Source of the DNA: Apostichopus californicus
Taxonomy: Eukaryota > Echinodermata > Holothuroidea > Aspidochirotida > Stichopodidae
NCBI GenBank assembly: GCA_020650975.1
Contig: JAIPMN010000597.1
Coordinates: forward strand, 1 to 27,303
Length of the DNA stretch: 27,303 bases
Direction: 5' to 3'
Each line of letters begins with the position of its first letter. The stretch's first letter is position 1. The position numbers and the translations under genes are program-made. Below the pieces are notes generated by a model. The model was given only the letters and a program-made list of their open reading frames with translations. It was not told where the DNA came from and did no database searches. Shown here piece after piece: positions 1-11,000 of this stretch.

Positions 1-156
1 AACCCTTAATTAATCAAAAATTTCTCAAAGGGGAGGGGGACACCCCCGCCGCTTAGACCCTCCCCAGGATGGCATTCACAAATAAACATTGTGCCCCCTA
101 TATAAGTGCTGTGTCCCCCTGTGCCCCCAAGATTGAAATGTCTGGCAACGCCACTG
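1..156 (-). mobile_element. End of a DNA-transposon-like repeat (partial)
   Basis: A G- and C-run rich segment with repeated gtgccccc and ccctatataag motifs ends at tctggcaacgccactg. Read on the - strand it begins CAGTGGCGTTGCCAG, which resembles the CAGTGGCG-type termini of many hAT-like and related elements. The other end and any target-site duplication are outside the window, so the assignment rests on this terminus only. Confidence 0.4.
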
Positions 157-1478
157 TCTATATAAAATATGTAAAGAGAGTTTGTAATTAGTACACATTA
201 GTAATTGTAGTTAAGGTGAAAAATAATTTCAAATCAAGTTAGTCAAGAATCAAGTAAATGGAGGGTATTCTGTGCTTACCACTTTACACCTCCCTCATGT
301 CATACAGTAGCAACAGATTAGTTAATATGGTAACAAATCTCAGTGCTTGAATCAAGTAGCCAAAAGTTCATTTAAATTCCAGTAATTGTTTGTTTGCTCC
401 ACACTAACTCTGGCAGTCAGTGTACATCTCTGGGTGGAATTTACTTTAACCGGTTTGAATTGGAAAGGTGGAGAAGTGCGCCTCCTCATGGACTATTTAA
501 TATCACTTAGTATGACAGTTATGTCCCTGGACATTCTGGGACTACCCAGGATGAATCTTTCTTCCAGATGACCTTTGAATTGCGTGTTCAACTCTACATG
601 GACCTGGCCAACTATCTCCAGGGAAAGATAAGAATGCCTGGTGCAGATAACTGAGGGTAGATAGGTTGAAAGTGATACATGAGGGAGGCTGAAGTTATTG
701 GCTGTCTGATTCGCCTGTAGACTAGTAGCCATGGACAGTCTTCAACAATGATGGCACAATTTAAATAGATTGTTAGATTGAAAGGCCTTTGTCTTCACTG
801 AACAAGATCTACTAAAGTCTCCTGTAGTTTCTATAGGTTCAGCACTTCCTCCTCCTCCTCCTCAAATTATCTACTGCCCTGAGGATAAATATAGGTCTAT
901 ATTGTTTGCTTAGGAAATATTCTGGTGGTAGGAAAGAAGTTGAAATAGAAGGTACATGGTCATTTGTCTGTATTATTTGTCTAACATATTGTAGGATAAA
1001 ATATCTTAATGAAACTTCCTAGAGTTACTAAAAGGAACCATTTCAGTACACATGGATTCAAGATTGGTGTACAGTATAAGGAGCAATGGATCTTCCTTTC
1101 AAAACCTGTGAATTGAGTTAGTATGGAGTTAGTTATCTCATGTACAATGTAAGTTTGTACAATATGTATTTAGTTTTGTGTAAAGTGTACCAGTAAGTAT
1201 ATTGAGGAGGGTATTTAATTACATCATGCCTTGGAAAACTGACTTGATGAGACAGACCTTGAAGAGTGTGCTTTGGAAGTAATGACATTGTGTACAACTT
1301 ACTAATAGACATTAATACTCAAAGTCCACAAACAATCGGTGCAACTCAAAAGTCAGTTGCAAAAAAGATACTGTGGATTGGCATTTTTTCAGTTGTCTGA
1401 AATCTGTCTAAAGTTAACAAACTTTCTGACATCCATAGCCAAAGTTAGCATTCCTGCATTCTGAGCTTCAATTCTGAT
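157..1478 (+). other. Intron sequence, no gene seen
   Basis: Upstream alpha-actinin intron. It is unique-looking AT-rich sequence apart from a short (CCT)n run at about 846-863. Short ORFs on both strands show no protein-like pattern. Confidence 0.6.
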
Positions 1479-1543
1479 GGGTGGGGGTGGGGGGGAGGGT
1501 GTCTGTTGGGTGGGGGGTGGGGAGGGGGTCTGTTGGGTTGTGG
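1479..1543 (+). repeat. G-rich tract with quadruplex potential
   Basis: Many runs of three to seven G are separated by single T or A or by tgtctgtt; the phrase ggg-tctgttggg is repeated. The number and spacing of G-runs satisfy the usual G-quadruplex pattern on the + strand, and the RNA if transcribed. Confidence 0.6.
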
Positions 1544-1589
1544 CTCAGTTCTCATGACAGTTCCTGGGTCGCAGTTAAGCTTGCATGGG

Positions 1590-1690
1590 AAACCGGTTTT
1601 AGTACCAAAACCGTTTTTTTGCCAACCAGGTTTCGTTACTATATTTTATTTTAAGAAAACCGAAAAACCGGGAAAAACCGAAATGTGAAA
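1590..1690. repeat. AACCG-rich segment with inverted repeat
   Basis: Contains CGGTTTT and AAAACCG as a 7-bp inverted repeat around agtacc, followed by several aaaaccg and aaaaaccg repeats. This kind of GGTTTT/AAAACC subterminal sequence occurs in some DNA transposons, but no terminus or coding part was recognised. Confidence 0.3.
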
Positions 1691-2549
1691 TTTTGCAAAT
1701 ACTGGAAGAAACAAAGATAAAGCTTCCATCCATAATTTTTTGACTTGAGTTTCTCCTATTTACTGATCTTTTTGCAATATGAAAATAAATTGCAACAAGA
1801 GAAGCTTTTCTGCTAGACGACATTAACAGCTAAGATCGGCACATGCCATATACCAGTGCTTGAGTGTGGATAGCTAGGCCTAACATTAGGCTATGCAGCC
1901 CTTACATGCGTGCACCAGTTAGGTGACCTTGTAGTATTGAACTGACCTTGGTGGCCAACGTTAGTAGTTGTGAGAAGTACACACTGAAATGACGAGATGT
2001 AGTTAAAAATAACTTGTTATATCCAACGTGTTTCTCCTCTTTATGTTGTTCTTATTATTTTACTTCAATTTAACAGTAGTGGATATGGAGAAATTCTTTT
2101 CAACACATTGAGCACAGATTGTGTTCAAAGAATGATCGTTAAAACTTGAAAGGTACATTGCACAATCCACAATACCATACGACATGTACAGCCGCACACG
2201 CAGCTGGCCCAGAACACAGGCCTAGCAGTGAGAAAACATTTGAGCAGGGCTCTCTGTGAGTTGAACAACAAAGATGCAAAAAGTAATATTAGACCAATCA
2301 CAGTCCATTATTCACAAGATGATCAGGTTGAGCAAGGAATACTAAAGGAGTACTAGGAATACTAAAGGAGTATATATGGCTGGAAATTACAGATGTTGCT
2401 GTTGGTCAATAATTCTTTGTATGCTAAAAGATTTTATTTTATTTGTAAGTTTCCTTTCACTATTTCTTCTTATCAGTTATCAGACAAGGTGTCTCTCAGT
2501 TTTTGGATTCGATGATAATCGTAACCAATGCATTCATGATGGCATATGT
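1691..2549 (+). other. Intron sequence, no gene seen
   Basis: No repeat array or convincing exon. The 87-residue + strand ORF starting at 2376 runs into the 146-bp repeat and is not treated as a gene. Confidence 0.5.
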
Positions 2550-3080
2550 GTGTACATTGAGTTCAAGAAGCCTATCGTTTTTGGTGGAGGTCAAAGGTCA
2601 TTTGGGGACACCAGGGGTCAAATTGTGAAAACCTTGTAAACACGATATCTCAAGAAATAAAGGGTCGGACTAACTTCATACTTAGTGTGTAGAAGTACCA
2701 CATTGAGTACAAGAAGCCTATAGTTTTTGGTGGAGGTCAAAGGTCATTTGGGGTCACCAGGGGTCAAATTGTGAAAACCTTGTAAATACAATATCTCAAG
2801 AAGGAAAGCTTGGGAGGACCTCATACTTAGTGTGTAGAGGTACCAAATTGAGTACTAGAAGCCTTTTGTTTTTGGTGGAGGTCAAAGGTCATTTTGGGTC
2901 ACCAGGGGTCAAATTGTGAAAACCTTGTAAACACGATATCTCAATACTGGAAGCTTGGGCATACCTTTAATTTAGTGTGCAGAAGTACCACATTGAGTTA
3001 AAGAAGCCTATTGTTTTTTATGGAGTTCAATGGTCATATGGGGTCAGCAGAGGTCAAACCGTGAAACCCTTGTAAATATG
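2550..3080 (+). repeat. 146-bp tandem repeat, about four copies, with AGGTCA-type half-sites
   Basis: Copies start at attgag near 2556, 2702, 2847 and 2992. Each contains agaagcctat, a run of AGGTCA-like half-sites, caaattgtgaaaaccttgta and gatatctcaa. In copies 1-3 the half-sites run AGGTCA-a-AGGTCA, then two GGGTCA-like sites, each after 4 nt. The fourth copy is degenerate and partial. Confidence 0.85.
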
Positions 3081-3850
3081 TACACCCTCACTATACGTTA
3101 CATCAGATTCATGAAGAAAACTGCTCATGTTACATCACCGAAACCACAATGCATTTTCGCATTCTGGTTGTTCGTTTACGTTGATGAACACATGATTCCA
3201 ACTTTAACGTAAGCAATTTATCATCTTGCCGACCTAATCCCTGCTTTTGCCAGTGATATTGTACTTGAAAGTGTAGACGGTAAATTCTCTTCACTCCATT
3301 AAGAGAAATTTATTTTACCGCTAAGACACCACCAGCGAACATGGCTAGAGCCTCGTGCAATTTGGTACCTTCGAACACTTTGTCCACCACTACTGCATTT
3401 ATGATCTCCAATTGGTCATAATGGGGTTTACGCTCTGTCCTAATCTCTGAAAATATAACTTCTTCATAGCATGAAAGGGGGTAGAGCAATTGATTGTATT
3501 TTCTCGGTAGGGGGTGTGTCCAATAACATCTACGTTGAGGAAGATTCTCAATCTGGGGCAAAAAGTTTTTGTGTTAACAAACGAATTCTATTTTATCATC
3601 ATTAGCAGGTTAAACAGTAAGCAACCGATCGAGCAAACCCTTCCTTAGTTAACAGAAATTCTTAGACGATTGTAAGTAAATATTTACGTGTGCTGTCATT
3701 ATCAGAAAGTACTGTTACAGCAGTATTGTTTAGGCTGTCAAATTACAATACTTAAGGAATGATAGGACTGACTTTGTATTTTATAATGCCAAGAAAAGTT
3801 GGGGATGGTTTGACCTAACCAGACCTTGATCTGACAATACGTGTACTGTA
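3081..3850. other. CpG-dense block inside CpG-poor intron
   Basis: I count about 21 CG dinucleotides from 3057 to 3700, roughly one per 30 bp, whereas a typical neighbouring 600-bp stretch (for example 9000-9600) has about two. The block could be an unmethylated internal regulatory element or a recent insertion. It contains the - strand ORF at 3310-3561. Confidence 0.45.
3310..3561 (-). CDS. Doubtful ORF, 83 residues, unrecognised
   Basis: It reads MPQIENLPQRRCYW at the start and ends TKLHEALAMFAGGVLAVK. Of the short intronic ORFs it looks most protein-like: mixed charged and hydrophobic stretches, no low complexity, and it sits in the CpG-dense block. I recognise no family. It may be a relic of an inserted element, a small nested gene on the opposite strand, or chance. 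No promoter or splice evidence was seen. Confidence 0.18.
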   Translation of the reverse strand: MPQIENLPQRRCYWTHPLPRKYNQLLYPLSCYEEVIFSEIRTERKPHYDQLEIINAVVVDKVFEGTKLHEALAMFAGGVLAVK

Positions 3851-5035
3851 AATTATTTTCCAAATTTAAAACTTGTCTTTGTATTGGGCACAGAGGAGTC
3901 ACCCACCACCTGACATAAACATGAGCTTGACAATGATGGCATGCAATGAATAATTTTAATTTTTGTGAGATAGGGAGAGAGGATCATCTTGCAGTTGCGT
4001 AGACTGATTTTGTTTGACCCTTACCAAAAGTACACTACTACTCCAATACTAAATGATTTCCTTGCTTTAATTCAAGGCTATCACTGCCAGGAACCAAGCA
4101 ATCAATGTACAACACACTCAATACAATGGAGTGTATTTAGAACTAATGTAGTTAAGTAACCTGATGAACGTTCCACAGCAGGTTCTGAATCAGGGAGGTT
4201 ATGGTCAACACTCACTGATATGTGTGCCACTGGCAATATGACACATCTTGTGTTAGCTTGCCACAAACACATGTATAGTCAATTAAAACTCACTTTATAC
4301 CTCTGGCTCAATCTTGTTTCCAATGTACAGGATTTTGAATTGTGTTTTCAATTTGTGACAGTATTCTGAAAGTAGAGTGTGACTGCCCGGACATTTCAAA
4401 ACATGTGACAATATTCTGCACTACCAATTGAAAGGCCCCTCTTAGCATGTAGGTCTCAGAATTTGTTGGAAGGTAACTTTGCAGACCCTAGATAGTGCAG
4501 TCACTCTGTGATGACATATTGGTTATTATTCCTTTCATAATCTTTTTCTTGGTTTTTCTTTGAAAACATGATAGATTTGGAATGTTTGCTTATATGACAG
4601 TTGTTTACATTCACAATGGGCTTGTGAATGTGTAAATTTTGATTTGTAGCGAAAAACTCTTTTCAGCTCCATTACAATAAGATTGGTAAAGTGGAACTTA
4701 GAGGAATAGCAGTTGGTATAACAGAGCATTTGCATTTATCCATGTAAACAAATCTGTGTAGAGTTCAAACAACTGGTTTAAAATTGTGAATATCTAGTGC
4801 AGGAAGCCCCTGTAAGTAAGTGAAATTAATTTAGAAGGTGAGGATCCTCGCAACTGAAATTACTTCATTCCATGAATATCCAACTATCAATAATCCGTGG
4901 TTGCCATAGGAACTAAGTGTGTAAACTATAACATGACACTAAATTATTGCCAACTACTATAGGATGTATTTTAAGCTTGTTAAATGCATTCCAGGCTTCT
5001 GAAGGTTAGAATCCGAGAGCTGCAATTTGGCTCTT
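3851..5035 (+). other. Intron sequence, no gene seen
   Basis: AT-rich, without arrays. No alpha-actinin-like coding segment was found. Confidence 0.55.
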
Positions 5036-5420
5036 TCCCTATGCACAGGTACAGTACATACAGTGTCAGTCCCTATGCACAGGTACAGTACATACAGTGT
5101 CAGTCCCTATGCACAGGTACAGTACATACAGTGTCAGTCCCTATGCACAGATACAGTACAGTACATACAGTGTCAGTCCCTATGCACAGGTACAGTACAT
5201 ACAGTGTCAGTCCCTATGCACAGGTACAGTACATATAGTGTCAGTCCCTATGCACAGGTACAGTACATACAGTGTCAGTCCCTATGCACAGGTACAGTAC
5301 AGTACATACAGTGTCAGTCCCTATGCACAGGTACAGTACATACAGTGTCAGTCCCTATGCACAGGTACAGTACATACAGTGTCAGTCCCTATGCACAGGT
5401 ACAGTACATACAGTGTCAGT
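5036..5420 (+). repeat. 34-bp minisatellite, 11 copies, with higher-order pattern
   Basis: The unit runs from tccctatgcacagg to acatacagtgtcag. Copies start at 5037, 5071, 5105, 5139, 5178, 5212, 5246, 5280, 5319, 5353 and 5387. The 4th and 8th copies are 39 bp because of an extra acagt, giving a four-unit, 141-bp higher-order period. No stop occurs in any + strand frame, which creates overlapping artefact ORFs of up to 135 residues. Confidence 0.95.
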
Positions 5421-6802
5421 TCACCGGATAGCAAGTTCATTAATAGTTCCCTGACTTTTCCAATGAGTCACTCAGTGTTCTCCAATTCTCCAAAACTGTA
5501 TTAAAGTAAAATTTCTTTGTAGATTGGGTAACTTTGGTTAAGCGATAAATTTATATTTGGAGGCAGACCGTGCCTGTTTCAACACTGAGCAAATCTACCT
5601 TAGGCTCCAATGAGCAACACAATTAAAGAGTAAGTCTAGCAGGCGTCAGTCCCCTCAAGCATTCAGTCACCTCTGAAATGAACCTTAAATATGGTAATAT
5701 TGATATTAGCTTTTATGAAAATAGTTTACTTCAAGAAAAGCAATGCTTGCAAAATTAAAAAAATGGTTTCTTGTGGTCCTAGGAAAGCATGCCCATAGGG
5801 TAAACTGTTTATTTGTCAGTGACTAGACCTTACTCCTTTGTCCGATTCCATGCTTCTGTAATAATCAATTTGATAGTTTTCTAAAATTACTTCCCTTAGG
5901 GATCCAGAGATATTGGGGAAAGAGCTTTTTCAGTGTGGTATATATAGGTGATTCATTGACGGGGGTTTTAATTAGCCTTGCAGTTACCATTACATTAGTC
6001 AGACCTCTAGACTCAGGATTTACCAGTTATGTTACTAAAATGTTACAGAATTTCAGCATTTAGTAGCTTGCACAGGACTGTGATTCTGATAAGTTATGTT
6101 AATGTAGGCGTCTTTTTGTTTGAGGCTGTTGTTGGGGACGAAAGGCAATTGGCAGCTTCTTTCACCAAAATTGCTTGCAGTTCAGGAAGTTTGTGTGTAA
6201 CTTTTGTAACCGCAAATATGTGTGGTACTCACATAGGTAATCTTAGTGCACTGTAGTTCATGTGAGAAGGTGCTTTAGGTGTTAATGGTGTTCAAGGGCT
6301 TTTTCCTCAGGCAGTACCAAATATAAAGGAGATTTATTATGAGTCTAACAATGCAGTCTTCCAAATTCAAGTGCATTCCATCAGTTGTGTATACCTGTAG
6401 ATAACAATAGGGAATGGATTTGGCTTTGAACAAAAGGACAGCAGTCCAGGTACTCAACATATCTCAGTCTGGGGATCAAAGCAGTAGTATTTAAATAAGT
6501 TTATTTTGTGGAATTTGGATGACATAGTTGTTAAAATACCTACACACCTACACATTGTCTTTCTTATGGGTGTTATTTGATGTTTTCATTGTGAAGTTTC
6601 AATAAAGATTAGACTGGTATCTGGAGGGTTGCAAATAGTTTAGCTATAAGTCAGTGTGAGGATGTCAATAACAGCACACACACACCCTTGTTATCTTTTG
6701 TGGATAGTCCATGTCAGTAGGGAAACATCTTGTTGAAAAGCATCATAATTGGTGGTGACCCAAGGTCACTTGAGGTCAACAGAGTGCCAAAGCTGAAAGT
6801 TT
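5421..6802 (+). other. Intron sequence with one isolated DR4-like half-site pair
   Basis: Mostly unremarkable. At 6763-6778 there is AGGTCA-cttg-AGGTCA in a context (ggtggtgacccaaggtcac) resembling the 146-bp repeat, probably a diverged relic of it. Confidence 0.5.
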
Positions 6803-6901
6803 GAGGGCTTGTTGCTGTTCTTTAGCCTATCACCTCCTCCCTCTAATGCTTACCACACATACTCTGTGTAGAGGGCCTGTTGCTGTTCTTTAGCCTATCA
6901 C
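6803..6901 (+). repeat. Short direct duplication (68-bp offset)
   Basis: gagggcttgttgctgttc...cctatcac occurs at 6803-6833 and again with one change at 6871-6901. Confidence 0.8.
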
Positions 6902-6925
6902 AGACCTCCAATCAGGTCACATGAG

Positions 6926-7320
6926 CGATTGCTCTCTGTGAGTTACCTTGCCAGTGTTATGAATTGTTCTCTGTGAGTTACTTTGCCAGTGTTATGAATT
7001 GTTCTCTGTGAGTTACCTTGCTAATGTTAGGAATTGTTGTCTGTGAGTTACCTTGCTAGTGTTAGGAATTGTTCTCTGTGAGTTACCTTGCTAGTGTTAT
7101 GAATTGTTCTCTGTGAGTTACCTTGCTAGTGTTATGAATTGTTCTCTGTGAGTTACTTTGCCAGTGTTATGAATTGTTCTCTGTGAGTTACCTTGCTAGT
7201 GTTATGAATTGTTCTCTGTGAGTTACCTTGCTAGTGTTATGAATTGTTCTCTGTGAGTTACCTTGCTAGTGTTAGGAATTGTTCTCTGTGAGTTACCTTG
7301 CTAGTGTTAGGAATTGCTCT
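6926..7320 (+). repeat. 35-bp minisatellite, 11 copies plus a partial
   Basis: The unit runs gaattgttctctgtgagtta then ccttgctagtgttat. Copies start every 35 bp from 6926 to 7276, with single-base variants (ccagt/ctagt, ttat/ttag). Every copy carries ctgtgagtta, which contains GTGAGT, the core of a 5' splice site. Confidence 0.95.
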
Positions 7321-8339
7321 TTAATTTATAGACTGTAGCATATGTAGATGTTCCTTATGTTTGATATAGTCAAATTTGTGTAAGAAATATAGTCTTCAAT
7401 GTATTGCTTTCCATTAGTAATACTTGTAAGAAAGAACCTTGCAGTGGGTGACAACAGTTGTAGAGTTGCCGGAGGTTGTCTGTTCATTAGCAGGATTACC
7501 AAGTAATATTTATGTTTTAATGTTTTGTCTTTCATGTTGCCAAGATTGTTAGCATCCAATACAAAGTGATCACAGTTTGTCCTGGAAGCTAACATTCAAT
7601 ATATGGGATTTTGTACATGCTAACATATTTTGTATAGTTAACTTGGTCTAATGTTTTGGAATAGTACAGCTAACATGTGGAACTGTCCTGCTAACATAAT
7701 TGTGTGAAGCTCAGAGGTTACAAACGATTCACTTGGGTCACTCACTTGTCATCCCAGATTGGAGAGTTAAGATGTAAGGGTCTTTGAGGGTTGAGGAGTG
7801 TAACATCTTTGATATTGGAGACTGATCATTCCAGAACATTCTTTCTGTTAATAGCTGTACAGGGCATTGTTTAACAATATGCCATAGTACTATTAACTAG
7901 TGTGAATAGATTACTTAACTGCAACTGCATAATTTCCTGTTCTTCTCATCATTTCCTCCTGAGTGTGGTTCTTTTAGTTTAGTCTCAATTATCCTTGTAT
8001 CAGAAAACCAACACATCAGTGACTCTACAATACACTTTCCTGTACAACTTGTGCTAGGTTTCTATACATGCATCCCCAGATAGGCACTATACCACAGTAA
8101 CACTACGTTGACTAATATACATATAGTGGTCTGTGTAGTAAGACCTAGGTCACATCACTAATGAGATAGCAGCTTCCCTGCTTTGGTTGGACAATAGGGT
8201 AACTTGTGTGCTTGAAACTGATATCTTACTACTGTAAGGGCTTCTATTGAAGTTACTCAGCAGGTAGACATCCTATCCCACAGTTGGCTGTTCAAAGACA
8301 TGGAAACATTGTGCTATCCGGTCAAGGTCCATCTCAATA
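7321..8339 (+). other. Intron sequence, no gene seen
   Basis: No repeats or exons recognised; the 89-residue - strand ORF at 7326-7595 has no recognisable features. Confidence 0.55.
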
Positions 8340-8363
8340 ATTTTGTTTGATATCAAACAAAAT
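8340..8363. repeat. Perfect 24-bp palindrome
   Basis: The left arm ATTTTGTTTGAT is followed at once by its reverse complement ATCAAACAAAAT, with no spacer. The symmetry stops at the next base on each side. Confidence 0.95.
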
Positions 8364-9320
8364 ATGTAAATTACAGAAATATATCCACAGCGTAATTTTC
8401 AGAGAAGTGACACCATGGCATCATTGTAGTGTTTGAATATATTGGCAGCATAGCACTATATATTGATATATGCACAATGCTATATAGATCTGTATCTAAA
8501 TAATATATAATAATATATATAATATATGTTATACATGAACATATTTAGCAGAACTTTGTGAAGCAATTATCTCTCAGATAGCTTTTCCAAGTGTCCTATT
8601 GATCTAACCTACAAAACAAGAAGAGTAATCGGCAAATGGTCTTAGATGTTTCATTTCCAGATCATTTTCAGGAGTGAAACAGGGATCAATAAACTGTCAC
8701 AGTCAACTTTACCATATTAAAGTACTGTAGTGTCAACGTTCTACAGTAAATACTGAACATAATAGCAGTACTATGAAATGATTTGAACACTGTGGAAGCA
8801 TAACAGCATAACTGCTTCATGTTGGTTCCCTCTTGTAAGTACTGCACACTGTGGTTGTATCAGTGGGTTGCTGTTGTAGAACCCTCTACATGACTATAGA
8901 ACAGGTGAATAATGTTGACTTGATGGGAAAGGAATGCTTTTGTTGTTGTTGCATGAACCATAACTTGGGTAAAACTAAGTCCATGGAATTTGTCCTGATT
9001 AAATTTGGTTTAGCCTGTAATTTAGTTTTTGTGTGAGTCACCTGTTAATATCAACTTTGTCCTTTGTAGTGAAGATTTTTTGTTAGGGTAAAGTTTGAAA
9101 GATTAGTGGGATCATTTAGGAATTTAGCATTGAAGCAGGTCCATCTTTACAACTGAATAATTGAACTTGTGCTGACTATTTTCTGACCATTCCCTTCTTG
9201 AGCATTTAACATGTTCAACCTCATGATGTGTCGAGAGCAGACTTTGAAAGTGGAATAGAATATCTCCACATGTGGTAATCTAGACAGATACTGTAGTTAT
9301 CTCTTGGCTTTGCATGTTAA
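8364..9320 (+). other. Intron sequence with AT-rich stretch
   Basis: Positions 8450-8530 are rich in ta/at steps (tatataatatatataatata type). No gene was recognised. Confidence 0.55.
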
Positions 9321-9386
9321 AGTGAAGATTTGTGAAGAAGTGAAGATTTGTGAAGAAGAAGATTTGTGAAGAAAGTGAAGAAGAGT
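9321..9386 (+). repeat. Purine-rich short repeat
   Basis: gtgaagatttgtgaagaa is repeated in slightly shortened forms, giving a GAAGAA-rich tract. GAA-rich RNA commonly acts as a splicing enhancer, but no exon is seen here. Confidence 0.75.
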
Positions 9387-9449
9387 TACATACCAGTAAT
9401 GAGAGTTACCTAAAGACTCAAGCTTTGCTTCTTCTTTTGATTGCGATTG

Positions 9450-9545
9450 ACTTGTTTTGTTAAGTGGCTGGAGCAGCTTCTTCTTGTTTCTGAGTTGGCC
9501 CTATAAAAATCCACTGTATTATTATTATTATTACTATTATTACCT
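9450..9545 (+). mobile_element. Short retroelement 3'-tail relic
   Basis: gagttggccctataaaaatc followed by attattattattattactatt resembles the ttggcgctataaaagtc...attatgattatta tail of the LINE remnant at 19330-19392. Only the tail is recognisable. Confidence 0.4.
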
Positions 9546-10665
9546 CATAAATGTCAAACACTCAGTGAATTGTATTTAATGAAATAGTTGTCAGTGTGAT
9601 ATTATGCCAGTATATGATACATTGCTTGCTCTTATTTGTGTTGCATCATGGTCCTACATACAGTTCTTACTATTATTGCTGGGATATATGCTGACAATCT
9701 CTGTGGTGGCAGCAGTTTGTTCAGCTCCCTGGTATGATTATGGAAGTGTTTGAGACCAATACTTGTATGGTATGGTGGTATGGTAAATGTAGCCTTCTTG
9801 GTTGGTTGACAAACCAATAAGGTCAGTGGTGTTCAGTTCCCTGCAGGCACCGATTCTTGAATCATCTTACATGGTGCTATGTTTCAACAATCAAGTAGGG
9901 AACTCAGCATGAACTCTTTGGTGTGTAGGTTAAAGCAATGCATGGTGACCAGTGCTCATCATGAGACTAGTATCTTGAACTGTGTTCTGTGTGGAGTCTT
10001 ATATCCTTACCACAGATAGAGAGGTTACTGGATGGACAGTTGATGGCCAAAGGTGATTGCTAATAATGATTTGACAGTTTACTGTTTTACTAAGTGCATT
10101 CCTGTAGTTAATGATCTACATAAAGGTTGTGTTCATGTTTGTATAGATCTCTACTAGATTTGATGCAGCAGACCTATTGAACTAATAGATTGTGGTTATA
10201 TCAAACAGTTAGTAATGCTCAAGCCTGATTGAAGATAATTAGACAGTCTGACCAATCAGAGTATAAACTAAATGTGCAAGTATGACTCTGTATCTAAATA
10301 TGAAGAGTCTCTTCTACTAGGTGTTACTTTAATTGTTGGTGTCCTGGAGTGCATCTCTCCTATTTTAGATTGGTCATCAACTTGCTGTAATCAATCCTTT
10401 CCACATCCTATATTTCTCTGGCCAACTGTTTCTGTCTTAATGCTTAATTAGGTTATTTTCAGATATAGGGATCACACCTATTAATTTCTTGTTTAGATAG
10501 GTAAAGTAATCCTAGAAAGCTTTGCTTGAGTGATCTACTATCTTAGCAAAGGCAACACTGTTCTCATAACCTTTGAACTTGACCCTTGAGTATTAAATGA
10601 CCTGATTCCAAACAGAGTGTCATAATATTTTAGTTACTTTGTTTGGATTCTATCTCCAGAATACT
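9546..10665 (+). other. Intron sequence, no gene seen
   Basis: No arrays or convincing coding segments. Confidence 0.55.
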
Positions 10666-11000
10666 TTGTAAGTGCTCTTTACAACTGCGTTCAAGGCACT
10701 GAGTAGGGGCTACTTCTACAGTGTCTGTAAAGTGACTGAACTTTGTCCTAGGGACTTTTACAGTGTCTGTAAAGTGATTGAACTTTGACCTAGGGACTGC
10801 TAAAGTGTCTGAAAAGATACCCTAGAACAGCTAAGTTGTAAGTGCTCTTTACAACTGCGTTCAAGGCACTGAGCAGGAAATACTGCTACAGTGTCTGTAA
10901 AGTGACTGAACTTTGTCCAAGGTACAGTACTTCTACAGTGTCTGTTAAGTGATTGAACTTTGACCTAGGGACTTCTATGGTGTCTATCTGAACAGGCATG
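10666..11000 (+). repeat. 170-bp tandem duplication with internal 50-bp repeats
   Basis: The second copy starts at 10836 (ttgtaagtgctctttacaac in both). Inside each copy ctacagtgtctgtaaagtga, ctgaactttg and tcctagggac recur two to three times. Two internal units carry TGAACTTTGACCT (10779-10791 and 10954-10966), which read in reverse is AGGTCA-a-AGTTCA. Confidence 0.85.

Noticed and set aside
2376-2639. 87-residue ORF with a hydrophobic stretch resembling a signal or membrane segment
   Set aside because: Its 3' third is the 146-bp repeat and its 5' part is T-rich intron; no conserved features or splice sites matching a gene.
4984-5504. Overlapping + strand ORFs of up to 135 residues in the 34-bp array
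   Set aside because: A 34-bp unit without stops cycles through all three frames and yields overlapping ORFs of the same peptide phrases; minisatellite artefact.
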